The notes below the pieces were generated by a model, which was given only the letters and a program-made list of their open reading frames with translations, had not been told where the DNA came from and searched no databases. From assembly GCF_019393635.1 (NCBI RefSeq), contig NC_057861.1:656545724-656609723 (forward strand): a DNA stretch of 64,000 nt, read 5' to 3'. The DNA comes from Dromiciops gliroides. Taxonomy: Eukaryota > Chordata > Mammalia > Microbiotheria > Microbiotheriidae. Position 1 is the stretch's first letter, and each line of letters begins with the position of its first letter. The translations under genes and the position numbers were made by a program. Of the stretch, positions 53,705-64,000 are shown piece after piece.

Positions 53705-54154
53705 ACAGATCTTTCTTAAAAGCCTTCACTGATTTATGACAAGAATCCCAGGTAAATAAGAGAGCCTGGAGTCTCAATGACTGTATACTTTGAAACAAGT
53801 GCACAGTCAAACTTCATTTCTGGTCCTTTTCCCCTTGTCCAATGCCAGATTAGTCTGCTGCTTATATAAAGCATGTTCTGCAGTTACAAGAAAAAATGAA
53901 AAACTAAAGTTATTTGAACAGCAAAGCCATGAAAACCATGATGAAGGTTTAATGCACAGTAGGCAAATGATTAAGTTGAGATGATAAGAGCTGTTAGGCA
54001 ATTTTCTTTTCGGAAGTCACAATGATCTTTGCTTCAGAAGGATCATCTAGAAGTGTCAAACCAAACCCAAAGGTAAAAATCCCATGAAGTCCTAGAAAGT
54101 GGCCAACTAGTCTTTGCTAAAAATACCTCTTAAGTGACAAAGAACTCACTGACT

Positions 54155-54306
54155 CTTTTTTTTTTTTGGTGAGGCAATTGGGGTTAAGTGACTTGCCAAG
54201 ATCACACAGCTAATAAGTGTCAAATGTCTGACTGAGGCCAGATTTGAACTCGGGTACTCCTGACTCCAGGGCCGGTGCTCTATCCACTGCGCCACCTAGC
54301 TGCCCC
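54155..54306 (-). mobile_element. CORE-SINE
   Basis: Insert of CTGA beside the core; target repeat about ACTGACTCTT. Confidence 0.9.
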
Positions 54307-54544
54307 TCATCGACTCTTAAGACAGCCATGACAATAAGTCTCTGAAAATAAGAGTCAAAAATATGTCTTTTCCCATCTTCTCCCCACTTGCTCTCAGTTC
54401 TAGCCTCTAAAAACACAGCATAAACCCAATCCTGCTTCCAAACGCAAATCCTTGAAGAAACTGAGTAACAGCTCTGGGCAGGTATCACGAGTTCATTCAG
54501 GACATAGTTGTAAGTGCTCTATGGTGCTGGGTATGTTCTAACTC

Positions 54545-54715
54545 AGAGGTTAACCTGGGGCCGATGAACTTGAAAGAGAAAAAGGATCACATCTTTATTT
54601 TAATATAATTGGTTGCCTTTGTCATCCTACTGTAATTATAAAACACTCTGGCAAGGGATCCATAAGCTTCAGACAGCCAAAAGGTCCACAATACAAAAAA
54701 GGTTAGGAACTCTTG
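54545..54715 (-). mobile_element. hAT-like MITE, second copy, reversed
   Basis: Reversed relative of the 24979 element: it ends AAAGGTTAGGAACTCTTGC and has the CTGGCAAGGGATCCATAAGC part. Diverged. Confidence 0.45.
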
Positions 54716-54939
54716 CTCCAATGTGTCTTGTCTCTAATTTGCTAGACTAATACAAGATGAAAAGTTCCTTCCACTAAGAAAAAAGTCAAATGTTCATCAC
54801 TAGACACCTGTATGTTTTCTTTAAAAGAGGAAGACTTAAATAAAGAATAATATATTGTTTTACCTTGTCCTAAGTGCCCTAAGCATTAAAGCCAAATTCA
54901 GAGCTGTGTTGTATGTGTCTGCGCGTCTCAGGCATGGAA

Positions 54940-55260
54940 TACCTATTTCATTTGCTTTTATTAATCAGATTCTGCTCGACCACCAGCTTCCATGGCCTCC
55001 TTTGGGGTTATCCCCCATGGCTTAGGGTGTTTTTTCACCTCTGCTGTGGGGGTGGAGAAAGACACTCCAAGGTTTGGCTCAAGTGCCACTTCCTACAAAA
55101 GGCCTTTCCCAATCGACCAGTTAGTACCACTATCAACATTACATGGTGCATTACTTCGCTCTCTTACATCTATTTCCCTGTAGAATGTAAACGGCTTAAG
55201 AGTAGAAGACAATCTTATTCCTGGAACATCAATTCGTGTTCTATTTTGCTTCTAGAAATC
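54940..55260 (+). mobile_element. L2 LINE 3' fragment
   Basis: CTCAAGTGCCACTTCCTACA AAAGGCCTTTCCC is the L2 3' signature. Confidence 0.7.
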
Positions 55261-55444
55261 TGACCTGGAATTCTGGTTATGCTAGCTAAAATGTACTTGT
55301 ACTTATTAACAAACCTGTGAGGGATAACACTATTAGCCCCATTTTATAGGGGCAAAGAGGCTTAGCCAAGTCACTTGCCAGGATCACCCAGATGTTCCTG
55401 ACCCCAAGTCCAGCACTATTCTGACAAGCAACATGGTGTAATGC

Positions 55445-55590
55445 AGTGGTATCAAACTACTATCCATTAAATGGTACATAAAGAACCCCTGAGAGTCATA
55501 CATTGACTTAGAAAACCATATATCAACATTATTTATGTTCAAATGTATTTTTGTTTCATTAAATATTTCCCAATTATATATATTTTTTGT
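55445..55590 (+). repeat. Marsupial interspersed repeat, copy 3
   Basis: GTGGTATCAAACTACTATCC, then TTAAATATTTCCCAATTATA; a SINE follows directly. Confidence 0.6.
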
Positions 55591-55596
55591 TTGTTT

Positions 55597-55717
55597 GTTA
55601 AGTGACTTGCCCAGGGTCACACAGCCAGTAAGTATCAAGTGTCTGAGGTCAAATTTGAACTCAGGTCCTCCTGAATCCAGGGCTGGTGCTTTATCCACTG
55701 CGCCACCTAGCTCCACC
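55597..55717 (-). mobile_element. CORE-SINE, 3' truncated
   Basis: Starts at GTTAAGTGACTTGCCCAGGG; head intact. Confidence 0.88.
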
Positions 55718-55784
55718 CCCCCCCCTGCCCCCTACCCTTAACGTTTGAATCTTGGGCTGCTATGCGAGCCTCGTGTTCAAAAGG

Positions 55785-55915
55785 TCTGGTATAGTGGATA
55801 CAATGTTAGACTTGGGAGTTAGTACACCTAAGTTCAAATCCTGCTCCCCATTTACCAGTTGTATGTGGGCCCATGGGGAAGTAACTTGCCTTCTGAGCAT
55901 CATTTTCCTCATCTG
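55785..55915 (+). mobile_element. Old CORE-SINE/MIR
   Basis: TATAGTGGATACAATGTTAG head and CTAAGTTCAAATCCTGCTCC B box. Confidence 0.6.
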
Positions 55916-56483
55916 GGGCCCAGCAGAAGTCATCAGATGAAGGTTAGGAGTTAATGGGGCAAATTTAGGTTTCATGTTAAATCCAACTCTCCAATTCAGA
56001 AATCTCTCCTTTTTTGGGGGAGATGGGGACATGGGAGGTACTGTTATCTACATTTTGAGGTCACTTTGATATTCATTCACCCCACTGACATAAAATGGCC
56101 ATAAAAGCCTTCAGAATTTTGACATGGTATGCACCTGAAACAAGAAAAAAAAAACAAATCTTGGAAGATTACTAGGAATAGGAGACAGTGGCAACTCTGC
56201 CATATTCATGAAAAAGTTAAATAAGCATTAATGTAAAAAAATAAATATTAGTATAACTAAACTAAAGCTCTTAACCAACTTTTCCACTTCATCTTTCCAA
56301 CAAAAGTCAATGAGGAAGGTATCGCTGTTATTACCTCTAGGGTCAGGAAAACAGGTAGAGATTTACCCAAAGTTACATGGCTCATGAATAGAATTTGAAC
56401 CCAGATTTGATCCCACATTCAGAATTCCTTGCTATTATACCATGCTGCCCTCTCTACATAAAAAGTTTTCATTAATCACTTTT

Positions 56484-56553
56484 TTGTTTGTTTTTTGTTT
56501 TGTTTTGTTTTGTGGGGCAATAAGGGTTAAGTGACTTGCCCAGGGTTACACAG
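56484..56553 (-). mobile_element. CORE-SINE, 5' truncated with target duplication
   Basis: Only the tail and core end are present, yet CATTAATCACTTTTT flanks it on both sides, so it was truncated on insertion. Confidence 0.88.
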
Positions 56554-56799
56554 CATTAATCACTTTTTAAAGTAAAAAAAGTGCCAACTGCTTCCTAAAA
56601 TATTCTGTGAAAACTAGAAGGGCAAACATTTTAGTTCTCCAAGGAAGAAAGTCAATCTTTTCTAGAGCTCACCATTAAAGCTAAGTTGGTTTTAGTTTTC
56701 TGGTGAAGATAATGAATAGGCAATAATGAATATTATTGAATAGGAAACTAAAAATGAGTAATAATTGACTTATTAACCACAAAGAGTCCATCCCATATT

Positions 56800-56946
56800 T
56801 TTTTTTTTTAAGTGAGGCAGTTGGGGTTAAGTGACTTGCCCAGGGTCACACAGCTAGTAAGTGTTAAGTGTCTGAGGCCAGATTTCAACTCAGGCACTCC
56901 TGACTCCAGGGCCGGTGCTCTATCCACTGCGCCACCTAGCTGCTCC
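56800..56946 (-). mobile_element. CORE-SINE
   Basis: Target repeat CATCCCATA. Confidence 0.92.
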
Positions 56947-57234
56947 CATCCCATAAATCAAAAGAAAAAAAAACGCCTAACATACTGAGCAGTCCACCAG
57001 GAAGCAGTTACAGGGCCAGTGTTCTTTAGCCATAAGCTACATTTGAAATGTTTTCTACCTTCCGTTTTTAAAGTAGTTTTTGAATACGCAGCCTTCCCAT
57101 AATTTAACCAACCAGCTTCATGCCTTAATAGTTATGTGCACAAGAACAAATTCGATAAGCCTTTACGGAAGGCCAGACACGAAGCATCTCGAACAAACAG
57201 CATGAATCTGAGGATATATACTAGTAAGAAACTT

Positions 57235-57240
57235 TTTATT
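57235..57240 (-). promoter_or_regulatory. PLIN2 distal poly(A) signal
   Basis: AATAAA on the minus strand, 541 nt after the stop codon. It fits the usual length of the PLIN2 3'UTR. Confidence 0.65.
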
Positions 57241-57397
57241 ATCAATATTATTTAGAACAAAAAAAATTTTAAGGTCAAAATAAAATTGTCAAAGCACTCA
57301 TAACTAGAAGGGGGAAAGGAGAGAAATAGTAAGAAACCCCAATCTGAAAAGGGCCCCAAACAAGTATACTAGTTTTGGCAATAGCCTTTTAGGAAGG

Positions 57398-57403
57398 TTT
57401 ATT
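57398..57403 (-). promoter_or_regulatory. PLIN2 proximal poly(A) signal candidate
   Basis: AATAAA on the minus strand, 378 nt after the stop codon; a possible alternative end. Confidence 0.4.
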
Positions 57404-57780
57404 TAATACAGTTGCTTAGCCAGAATAGACTGTAGGGCTACTTGTAGCCCCAGCAAATACTCAAAGTTGCACTGTTTAGTAAGTTCTAGTCAAGCTCTGA
57501 TACCCAGGTCTCCCATTTTTGCCTATCAAAGACAGAACTTGACAGCTAGCCAGAGGAGCAATGGAAATTCTCTACAGTGAGCAGCCAAAAACATTTAAGA
57601 TTTAAAATCCATTATCTCAGTCTTCAGTAAGTTTAAGGCTGAGTATTCTCTAGAACTGAGAAAGGATGGTGTTCATTAGCTCTACCCTTCCCCAATTTTG
57701 AATTATTTGCTGCACGATACTTTTAACTTAGAAGAGTCATAGTAGCTGGCTGGCAGAAGAACATAACATCACATCAAAAG

Positions 57781-58182
57781 TCAAGCCGTGCTGCGTTCAA
57801 GCTGTTTGTCCTCAAAGCTGGATGCCCCTTGCCTTTCACTGTGGTGCTCAGCAATCCGAGACTCAGCCAGCTGAGGATAAAAGGGACCTACCAGCCAGTT
57901 GAGAGGAGTGTTGTTAACAAGATAATCCATCACATCATCTAAAGACTCCTTCATTTTCTGCAGCTGCCCTTTGCTGGAACCAAGGAGACCATCTGATACT
58001 TCCTTAAAGGATGTGGCATTGCGAAATACTGAGTAGACTTCACCAGCCATGGACCCAACATGGTGCGCTTGGTCTTGAATATTCTGGGGTAGTCCCTGGA
58101 TACTGGACATAAGAGTAAGGCAGGTAGTCTGGAGCTGCTGTGTCAGGTTCCGAGCTATTGCCAGAGTACGGGATTCAATATG
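57781..58182 (-). CDS. PLIN2: PLIN2 terminal coding exon
   Basis: 133 codons and stop TGA at 57783-57781. It starts [20 protein letters not shown] and includes [36 protein letters not shown] and [19 protein letters not shown]. The last 20 residues diverge from human, as they do between mammals. Confidence 0.98.
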   Translation of the reverse strand, partial: HIESRTLAIARNLTQQLQTTCLTLMSSIQGLPQNIQDQAHHVGSMAGEVYSVFRNATSFKEVSDGLLGSSKGQLQKMKESLDDVMDYLVNNTPLNWLVGPFYPQLAESRIAEHHSERQGASSFEDKQLERSTA

Positions 58183-61100
58183 CTAGGGGAGGGTGGAGCA
58201 GGGAGGGAGAGAGAGAAAAAAGAGAGAGAGAAAACAGTTCAACTTAATCTGCTATGGATCATTTCGTTCTTTGGAGACATATGAGAATGATATAATATAT
58301 ATTTTAAGGAATACATATGAATATGTATTATATAAAGAACACCTGGAGTTCCTCGTTAACAATGGGAGGCAACCATCCACGGAGGAATGGAAATGAGCAA
58401 AAAGTTAGCTGTTGGACCTATATAACTATTATCTTATATGTACAGAAGACCAAAACTAAGGAAGAAACTCCAAAGTGGCAGCTGGTATTTTTCAATAAAA
58501 TTTGTCAAAAAAAACAAAACAAAACAAACTTTAGTACACAAAACTTCAGAAAGGGATACAGAGAAATTAGATTATATGAATTATATTATTTACTCAGGAA
58601 TTTTCTAACGAATATAACATCTTTGTTTTACACCAAGTTATCATTTACCTCAGCACAGTGGGATTCGTCAGTGTCATCATGGCCTATACTCCTCTTCCAT
58701 TCCAGCCATGAGAGATACAGCTTATCCTGAGCATCCTGTAGTTTTTGGTTGGCATTATTAACATTCTTCCTGGCAAACTCTATCTATATTGCATAGGAAT
58801 GGAAACAGACAAATTAGAGTAGAAACAGGACTATAATGAATTCAGGAATCTACAAACTAAGAGGTCAGGCATTATGCTTACAAATTTTAAAAATCAAAGT
58901 TTATACCCAAGATTTAGATCTGTGCATGCATGTGAATGTACACACAGAAGGGAAGGAGATATGGGGGAAGAGATGGGAGAAGTTCAATAAATTTTAGGGG
59001 CTTATATAAAAGGTTAGTCAATCCAGTCTTTTAAATTTAGTTTCTTTGGGGGTTTTTTGAGGGGAGGGAGGGTTAAGGAGGGATTATGAAATCTCATGTA
59101 ATCTAGGAAAAAAATAGAGTGATTTTCTAATTAAAGGATATTACATATTTTAGTGTTACTTAAGAAACCTTAGAAGTCTAGTCTAACCCACTCTGTGATG
59201 AAGTTGAGGACTAGAGAATAGAAGAATTTTATAGACAGGCAGGATTGATTTCCAGTCCAGTTCTCTTTCTGCTAAACTATGCTTCCTCCTACCTATCTTC
59301 TGAGGCACTCCAAAGTATTTCACTAATATAATTTAGCAGTGAGATAATAATCCATAAAAGTTACCACCACTGTCTACAGATATCAGATAGAGGCACAAAA
59401 AAGCTATTAGCAGACAAATTAAAAAGGATATAGAAGTAAACTTTAAAGGGTTACAAGTTGATCTAGAATAGTTTTCATATGAATCATCAGAGTTCATAAT
59501 GCTCCCTGTTCCAGTTTAAATTTAAGCTTGGTTAGAGTGGGTCACAATTTGGTATGTATGGAGTTTTTTTGTTTTGTTTTGTTTTTTTCCTTTGGGGAAA
59601 TGAGGGTCAAGTAACTTGCCCAGGGTCACACAGCTAGTGTCAAGTATCTGAGGCTGGATTTGAATTCAGGTCCTCCTGAATCCAGGGCTGGTGCTTCATC
59701 CACTGCACCACCTAGCTGCCCCTGGTATATATGTTTTAAGGAAAATACCACCTAAAACATTGATTACCAACATATTTGTTCAACATTAACTCAGGGGAGC
59801 AGCTAGGTGGTACAGTGAATAAAGCACCTGCCCTGGATTCAGGAGGACCTGAGTTCAAATCCGAGCTCAGATACTTGACACTTACTAGCTGTGTGACCCT
59901 GGGCAAGTCACTTAACCCCCTCTGCCCTGCCCCCCCAAAAAAAACCCCCACATTAACTCAGATTAAAAAAAATGTATTCCAATCTAGCCCATAGCTATTT
60001 GTTCCAACTGGCATGGAACAAGGGCAAGTTGTCACTTTACATGGCATAAGTACCAATTATACCAAAAAACCTGATTAGCTAAAATATGTAACACCATGAG
60101 CCATTTTCCAATAGTAAAAGTAGTCAAATGATATGAGAAGTTCTTAAAAGATGAGTTAAACGATAAGTGACCATTTACAGATATGCTACAAATTGCTAGC
60201 AGTTAAAAAAAGAAAAAAGAAAATTAAGATGATTGAAGTTTTGCTACAGACCACATATAATCATCACAAAAACAAAAATTAAAAAAAAAATACTGTGGGA
60301 AGACAAGCACTTGATGTACCGTGATTAGATCTATTAAATGGCCCAACCATTCTGGAATTATTATATAGGGAAATGGCTTATTCCTATCCTTTTTGATCAG
60401 CAGTCCTGCTACTGGGCTTAACCTAAAGTAACCAAAAACCAAAACAAAGGTCCAAAATATCCAGACCATTCAATGGTAGCAAAGGATAAGAAACCAAGCG
60501 GATGCCCACTGCTTGGGGAATGACTGAATGTAATAAAATATTATTGTGTAATAAGATATTACCGGGGGTAGCTATGCATACAATGCCCTGTAATAGTGTA
60601 AATTAAATGATCAGTAGAATTAAGTTAAATTCTTGACTAAGTAGAAAAAAAATAAGTTCTCAGATAATAAGAGATAATGAAGGGGCAGCTAGGTGGCAGA
60701 GTGGATAGAGCACCGGCCCTGGAGTCAGGAAGACCTGAGTTCAAACCTGGCCTCAGACACTTGACATGTACTAGCTGTGTGACCCTAGGTAAGTCACTTA
60801 ACCCCAATTGCCTCACCAAAAACAAGACAAAAAAGAGATAATGAAACATAAATACTTTCCTTCTCCCAGCAGAGAAGTAGGCTGTTCAAAAGAAAAGAAT
60901 ATCTACATCATCATCAGATGCGGTTACTATAGTGGATATTGTTGCTAAAGAGCTTTGCTCTGTAGAAAGGATTCAATCTGGAAGGAGTAGAGGGGCAGAG
61001 GTATGGTAGCAAAAGGTAGCAATAAAGTTTTGAAAGAGTAGCAGCAGTTTTGGAAGTCTGCTCCACCCTACATGGGTTAGCCTACCTTTTAGAGTAACCT

Positions 61101-63700
61101 GCTCAAGCACCTTTTCCTCATTCTGGTTTTATTTGTTTGTTTATTATTTATTTATTGGATTAGCTTTCTTTTAAAAAGCAAATAACCTGGGGACTTTCAG
61201 AGAATGGTATCTTCCCACCTTCCTTTATGCATCAAAACCCCCACCTGGATCAATTTCATCATGAGCCCATCTTTATGTAAGGGGTTAGGGAGAGGAAGCA
61301 TTTTCTGACTCCCAGGCATCTAGTTGCCAGGGATCCAGGTAAAACTAAGCCTGTTAATGGTTCAGCTGAATTATGAATTAAATAAGAAGCTATTGTGGCC
61401 TGTCCTGAGAATGCAAGCAGGATTTATAGCTTGCTAAGAAATGAAGTGAACTGCCAAAAACTCACATTAATTTTGAAATTTAACCATTTTTTACAGTGGA
61501 GTTTGCTTGTCTAATAGAAAATAAAGTAACAAGGTGGAGGTATACATCTATTCCTAAATTCTTCCCAACAGTCTGATTTGAATGCAATTAGGTTTTTCCA
61601 ATAATCAATAAGTATTTAAGTAGTACTTGTGTGTTAGCCTTTCAGAATACCAAGACAAAACACAAAACCCCACAATTCCTGTGTTTATAAAAGTTACATA
61701 ATAACAGTAACACAGGGAGAAAGGGAAGGAGTTAGCAGCATTTGCACAGTTTTGCAAGAGATGAAGATTCTAAGAGGAATAAAGAGGGAGGCAGCTAGGT
61801 GGCATAATGGATAGAGACCTATAAATATACAATGAACAGATGGGTTGGGGGAAGTAGACTGCCCACACAGAGGCATGCAGATGCAACATGGTTGAATGAA
61901 AAACTACAAATTGGCTAAGCGTGATTGGACTGCAGTACGTAAAGGGGAATGAACTATGTAATAAGGGCAATGCTAGGTTGGAGCCAGATTGTCAAGTGCT
62001 TTAAATACAAGAGAAATTTCATATTTGATCCTAGAATCAACAGGGTTATGTGAGGAGTAAAACTATATGTGTGGTCACCTTATTCCTGTCCCTAGTGTGT
62101 GGAAAGCTAGCTAGGATTTACTTATAAATTAGAAGCTTCAGCAACAGTTTAGGCATTAAGCATTTATTAAAGTCTTTTAGAGGTTAGCAAAGAGAGGTTT
62201 TATGAGGTAACTTCCAGACACTGGATTGCCCTTAGAAAGGTCAACCCATGCTATCTCATGGGGTGGGGGTGGGGGGTGGGGGCCCTGGTAATAATATTCT
62301 CACAGTTAAAAATGAAGTTACTCATGGAAGTACTCCCATCCTACCCCAACCCCCCAACTAATTTTATTCATCACAGCCAGTGAACTTATTAAAGAAGGTT
62401 TTTACCAGATTCAAAGTGGAATGCAGCTGAGAAATGGTCTCTTGGCCTTTGTGTTTGGCTTCATTAACCCTGCTTAAGGCCTGCTGGTAGGCACGTGAGC
62501 GGAGTTTGGTGGATAAAGATCCCAAACGAACATAGTAACTTGGTTTCTGAACCACATCAAACCCTTCAACTTTCTTTGCTTCTTTTTCTGAAATTAGAGA
62601 TGAGTGGTGAAGGGGCGAGAAGAAGAGTCTGAATTAGTTTCATTGTCAGTTTGCAAGATCTGTGTATATTTAAGATCACAGATGTAGTTGAATGCCCTCA
62701 TTTTAGAGATAAATAAAACAAGTTCAGGAGTTAAATGAAGGCCTGGGAACTGAACCCAAGTTCTTCAACTCCGTTACAATAATAAAAGCTAGCATTTATA
62801 AAGAACCTACTATGTGCCCAGCACTGTATGCTAAGTATATTACAAATATTACCTCACTTGACACTCACAACAACCTATTCAAGATAGGTGTTATCCTCAT
62901 TTATAGTTGGGAAAACTGAGGCAAAACAGAGTGACTGCCCATGGTTGCCCAAGTCACAGTAAGTGATTTGCCCAAGGTCATACAGCTAGAAAGTGTCTGA
63001 GGTCAAACTGGAACTCATGTCAGGTCTTGACTCAGTACTCTATTTAATGGACCCTCTAGTTGACTCACTACACTAATAATTAGTTTAGTTATACTATTTT
63101 GTAATTCATAGGAATGATAGTCCATTCCTATTCCACTCCTACTGCTCCCCCCCAATTTAACTCTATATTTATTTGTACAATTTGGAGTTCTAAAATCATG
63201 CAAAACTTTTAAAAGAAGCTTCTCTAAAGGTGGTACCAACGAAAGCTAATCTTGGGGCAGCTAGGTGGCACAGCAGATAAAGCACGGGCCCTGGATTCAG
63301 AAAGACCTGAGTTCAAATCCGGTCTCAGACACTTGAAACTTACTAGCTGTGTGACCCTGGGCAAGTCACTTAACCCTCATTGCCCCACAAAAAAAAAAAA
63401 AAACCTGATCTTACCTAGCTCCTCTTCAGTGAGCGGAAGATACTGATCCATAAGCAGCTCTGACTTGCTAAGAGCATTTTCAACTCCACTGCTCACCATC
63501 TGTACCATTCGACTTCCCAAGACAGTGTTGATACTTCCATTCACTACAGACTTGGTCATTTCCACACTGCCATTAACTGCTCCTTTAGTTCTGCCCACAA
63601 CCCCATTAATAGTGTGAGTCACAGAATCCTTGGCGCTGGTCACGGTTGTCGTCACGGCATCCTTTGCACCAAATACCGCACCCTTGGCATTGGCAACAAC
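57781..63700 (-). CDS. PLIN2: PLIN2, perilipin-2 (last four coding exons; 5' part outside window)
   Basis: Perilipin-2 (ADRP/adipophilin) coats cytosolic lipid droplets, limits lipase access to triglyceride and is degraded when not droplet-bound. The four exons give about 334 residues, equivalent to residues about 104-437 of the 437-residue human protein. The visible part starts with the 11-mer amphipathic repeats ([20 protein letters not shown] and following), which insert in the droplet surface. Next comes [20 protein letters not shown], then the C-terminal four-helix bundle ending [17 protein letters not shown]. The PAT domain (about residues 1-100) must lie to the right of position 64000. 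All junctions are GT-AG with matching phase and the frame is intact. Identification is by near-identity to the human protein. Confidence 0.98.
58649..58783 (-). CDS. PLIN2: PLIN2 exon, helix bundle
   Basis: 45 codons: [20 protein letters not shown] then [25 protein letters not shown]. Phase 0 at both ends, acceptor CAATATAG, donor GAG|GTAAAT. Part of the C-terminal four-helix bundle. Confidence 0.97.
58800..59560. other. PLIN2 intron, mostly unique
   Basis: A weak MIR at 59170-59290, otherwise nothing recognised. Confidence 0.4.
59590..59722 (-). mobile_element. CORE-SINE
   Basis: Target repeat about TGGTATGTATG. Confidence 0.92.
59804..59945 (+). mobile_element. CORE-SINE
   Basis: Target repeat ACATTAACTCAG; 81 bp from an inverted copy. 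Confidence 0.93.
60100..60565 (+). mobile_element. L1 3' fragment, diverged
   Basis: CAACCATTCTGGAATTATTA and GATGCCCACTGCTTGGGGAA TGACTGAATG. Confidence 0.55.
60682..60837 (+). mobile_element. CORE-SINE
   Basis: Target repeat AAGAGATAATGAA. Confidence 0.93.
61780..62050 (+). mobile_element. SINE head and L2-like fragment
   Basis: A 35-bp SINE head (GGCAGCTAGGTGGCATAATG), then L2-like GAGCCAGATTGTCAAGTGCT. Confidence 0.45.
62406..62587 (-). CDS. PLIN2: PLIN2 exon, linker to helix bundle
   Basis: Codes (E)[20 protein letters not shown] then [20 protein letters not shown], to HSTLNL. Nearly identical to human. Acceptor AATTTCAG, donor CTG|GTAAAA, phase 0. Confidence 0.97.
62760..63050 (+). 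mobile_element. MIR elements
   Basis: ACCTACTATGTGCCCAGCAC and GTGATTTGCCCAAGGTCATA. Confidence 0.65.
63253..63402 (+). mobile_element. CORE-SINE at a PLIN2 splice donor
   Basis: Full length, antisense to PLIN2. The A tail ends about 12 bp from the exon. Imperfect target repeat about AGCTAATCTT/ACCTGATCTT. Confidence 0.93.
63415..63700 (-). CDS. PLIN2: PLIN2 exon with 11-mer repeats
   Basis: 95 codons, from [20 protein letters not shown] to YLPLTEEEL(G/E). Repeated Ala/Val/Thr/Lys 11-mers such as [11 protein letters not shown] and [11 protein letters not shown] form the amphipathic droplet-binding helix. Acceptor CTTCTTCTAG, donor G|GTAAGA (phase 1). An antisense SINE begins about 12 nt inside the downstream intron. 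Confidence 0.97.
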
Positions 63701-63839
63701 CTAGAAGAAGAGGAGAGTCATATGACTTCAGGGTGAAGATGTTTCTTCTCCAAGTAGGAAAAGGGAGGCCAGAAAAGGACTGGCAGACTGGAGGGCACTG
63801 AGACTATGAACAAACAAATTTCAGTTAGATTCTTTTTTT

Positions 63840-63957
63840 TTTTTAACAGGCCAATGGGGTTAAGTGACTTGCCCAGGGTCACACAGCTAGTAAGTGTCAA
63901 GTGTCTGAGGCCGGATTTGAAGGGCTGGTGCTTTATCCTCTGAGCCACTTAGCTGCC
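63840..63957 (-). mobile_element. CORE-SINE with internal deletion
   Basis: Target repeat TCAGTTAGATTCTT; 26 bp between B box and head are lost. Confidence 0.9.
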
Positions 63958-64000
63958 TCCTCAGTTAGATTCTTAGAGAGAGTAAAGTGAGATCTAATTT

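Larger units (their letters stand above)
57215..57780 (-). other. PLIN2: PLIN2 3'UTR (estimated)
   Basis: About 565 nt of unique sequence after the stop, free of SINEs, ending shortly after an AATAAA at 57240-57235. A second AATAAA at 57403-57398 could give a shorter form. The cleavage point is inferred. Confidence 0.7.

Noticed and set aside
53810..53885. Possible exon HALYKQQTNLALDKGKRTRN after a strong acceptor (minus)
   Set aside because: The only donor is GTTTGA and its phase does not fit the exon at 53350.
54010..54115. Open frame with TFGFGLTLLDDPSEAKIIVT (minus) after TTTTTAG
   Set aside because: It abuts an interspersed repeat, lacks a pyrimidine-rich acceptor and a known homologue; could be chance.
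54800..54935. Upstream exon of the unrecognised gene, ending TALNLALMLRALRT with donor at 54864
   Set aside because: Phase fits, but no acceptor is visible and L2 begins close by; kept only as a hint.

Overview
The window is vertebrate genomic DNA from a marsupial. It carries two intron-rich mammalian genes and about 45 copies of a young tRNA-derived CORE-SINE of the WSINE1/MAR1 type (starts near GGGGCAGCTAGGTGGCGCAG, A and B boxes, MIR-like core, A-rich tail), most with target-site duplications. L1 3' ends, L2, L3/CR1 and MIR fossils make up most of the rest. The gene pair HAUS6-PLIN2, both on the minus strand, is the order known from human 9p22.

Positions 1-2497 hold L2, an RTE-type SINE, CORE-SINEs and unique sequence; the last small HAUS6 exon was not found here with confidence. 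Positions 2498-39754 (minus) hold 16 HAUS6 exons, about 921 codons, all with GT-AG junctions and matching phases. HAUS6 is the augmin subunit needed for microtubule-templated nucleation in the spindle. Its CpG-rich promoter lies at about 39540-40215, with a palindromic ETS site, an inverted CCAAT box and a ZNF143-like site.

Positions 40216-57214 are intergenic. This part has L1 ends, two unrelated solo LTRs only 141 bp apart, each with a 4-bp target duplication, a long foldback element, and three small minus-strand exon candidates (53304-53350, 48358-48425, 44826-44948). The three candidates join in phase into one unrecognised protein tail, except that the middle one ends in an in-frame TAG. 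They may be a decayed or unannotated gene.

Positions 57215-63700 (minus) hold the last four coding exons and the 3'UTR of PLIN2 (perilipin-2, lipid-droplet coat protein); its N-terminal PAT region lies beyond the right edge. The two genes share orientation but no visible functional link. Repeat borders are accurate to about 5-20 bp; exon borders were derived base by base from splice sites and phase.
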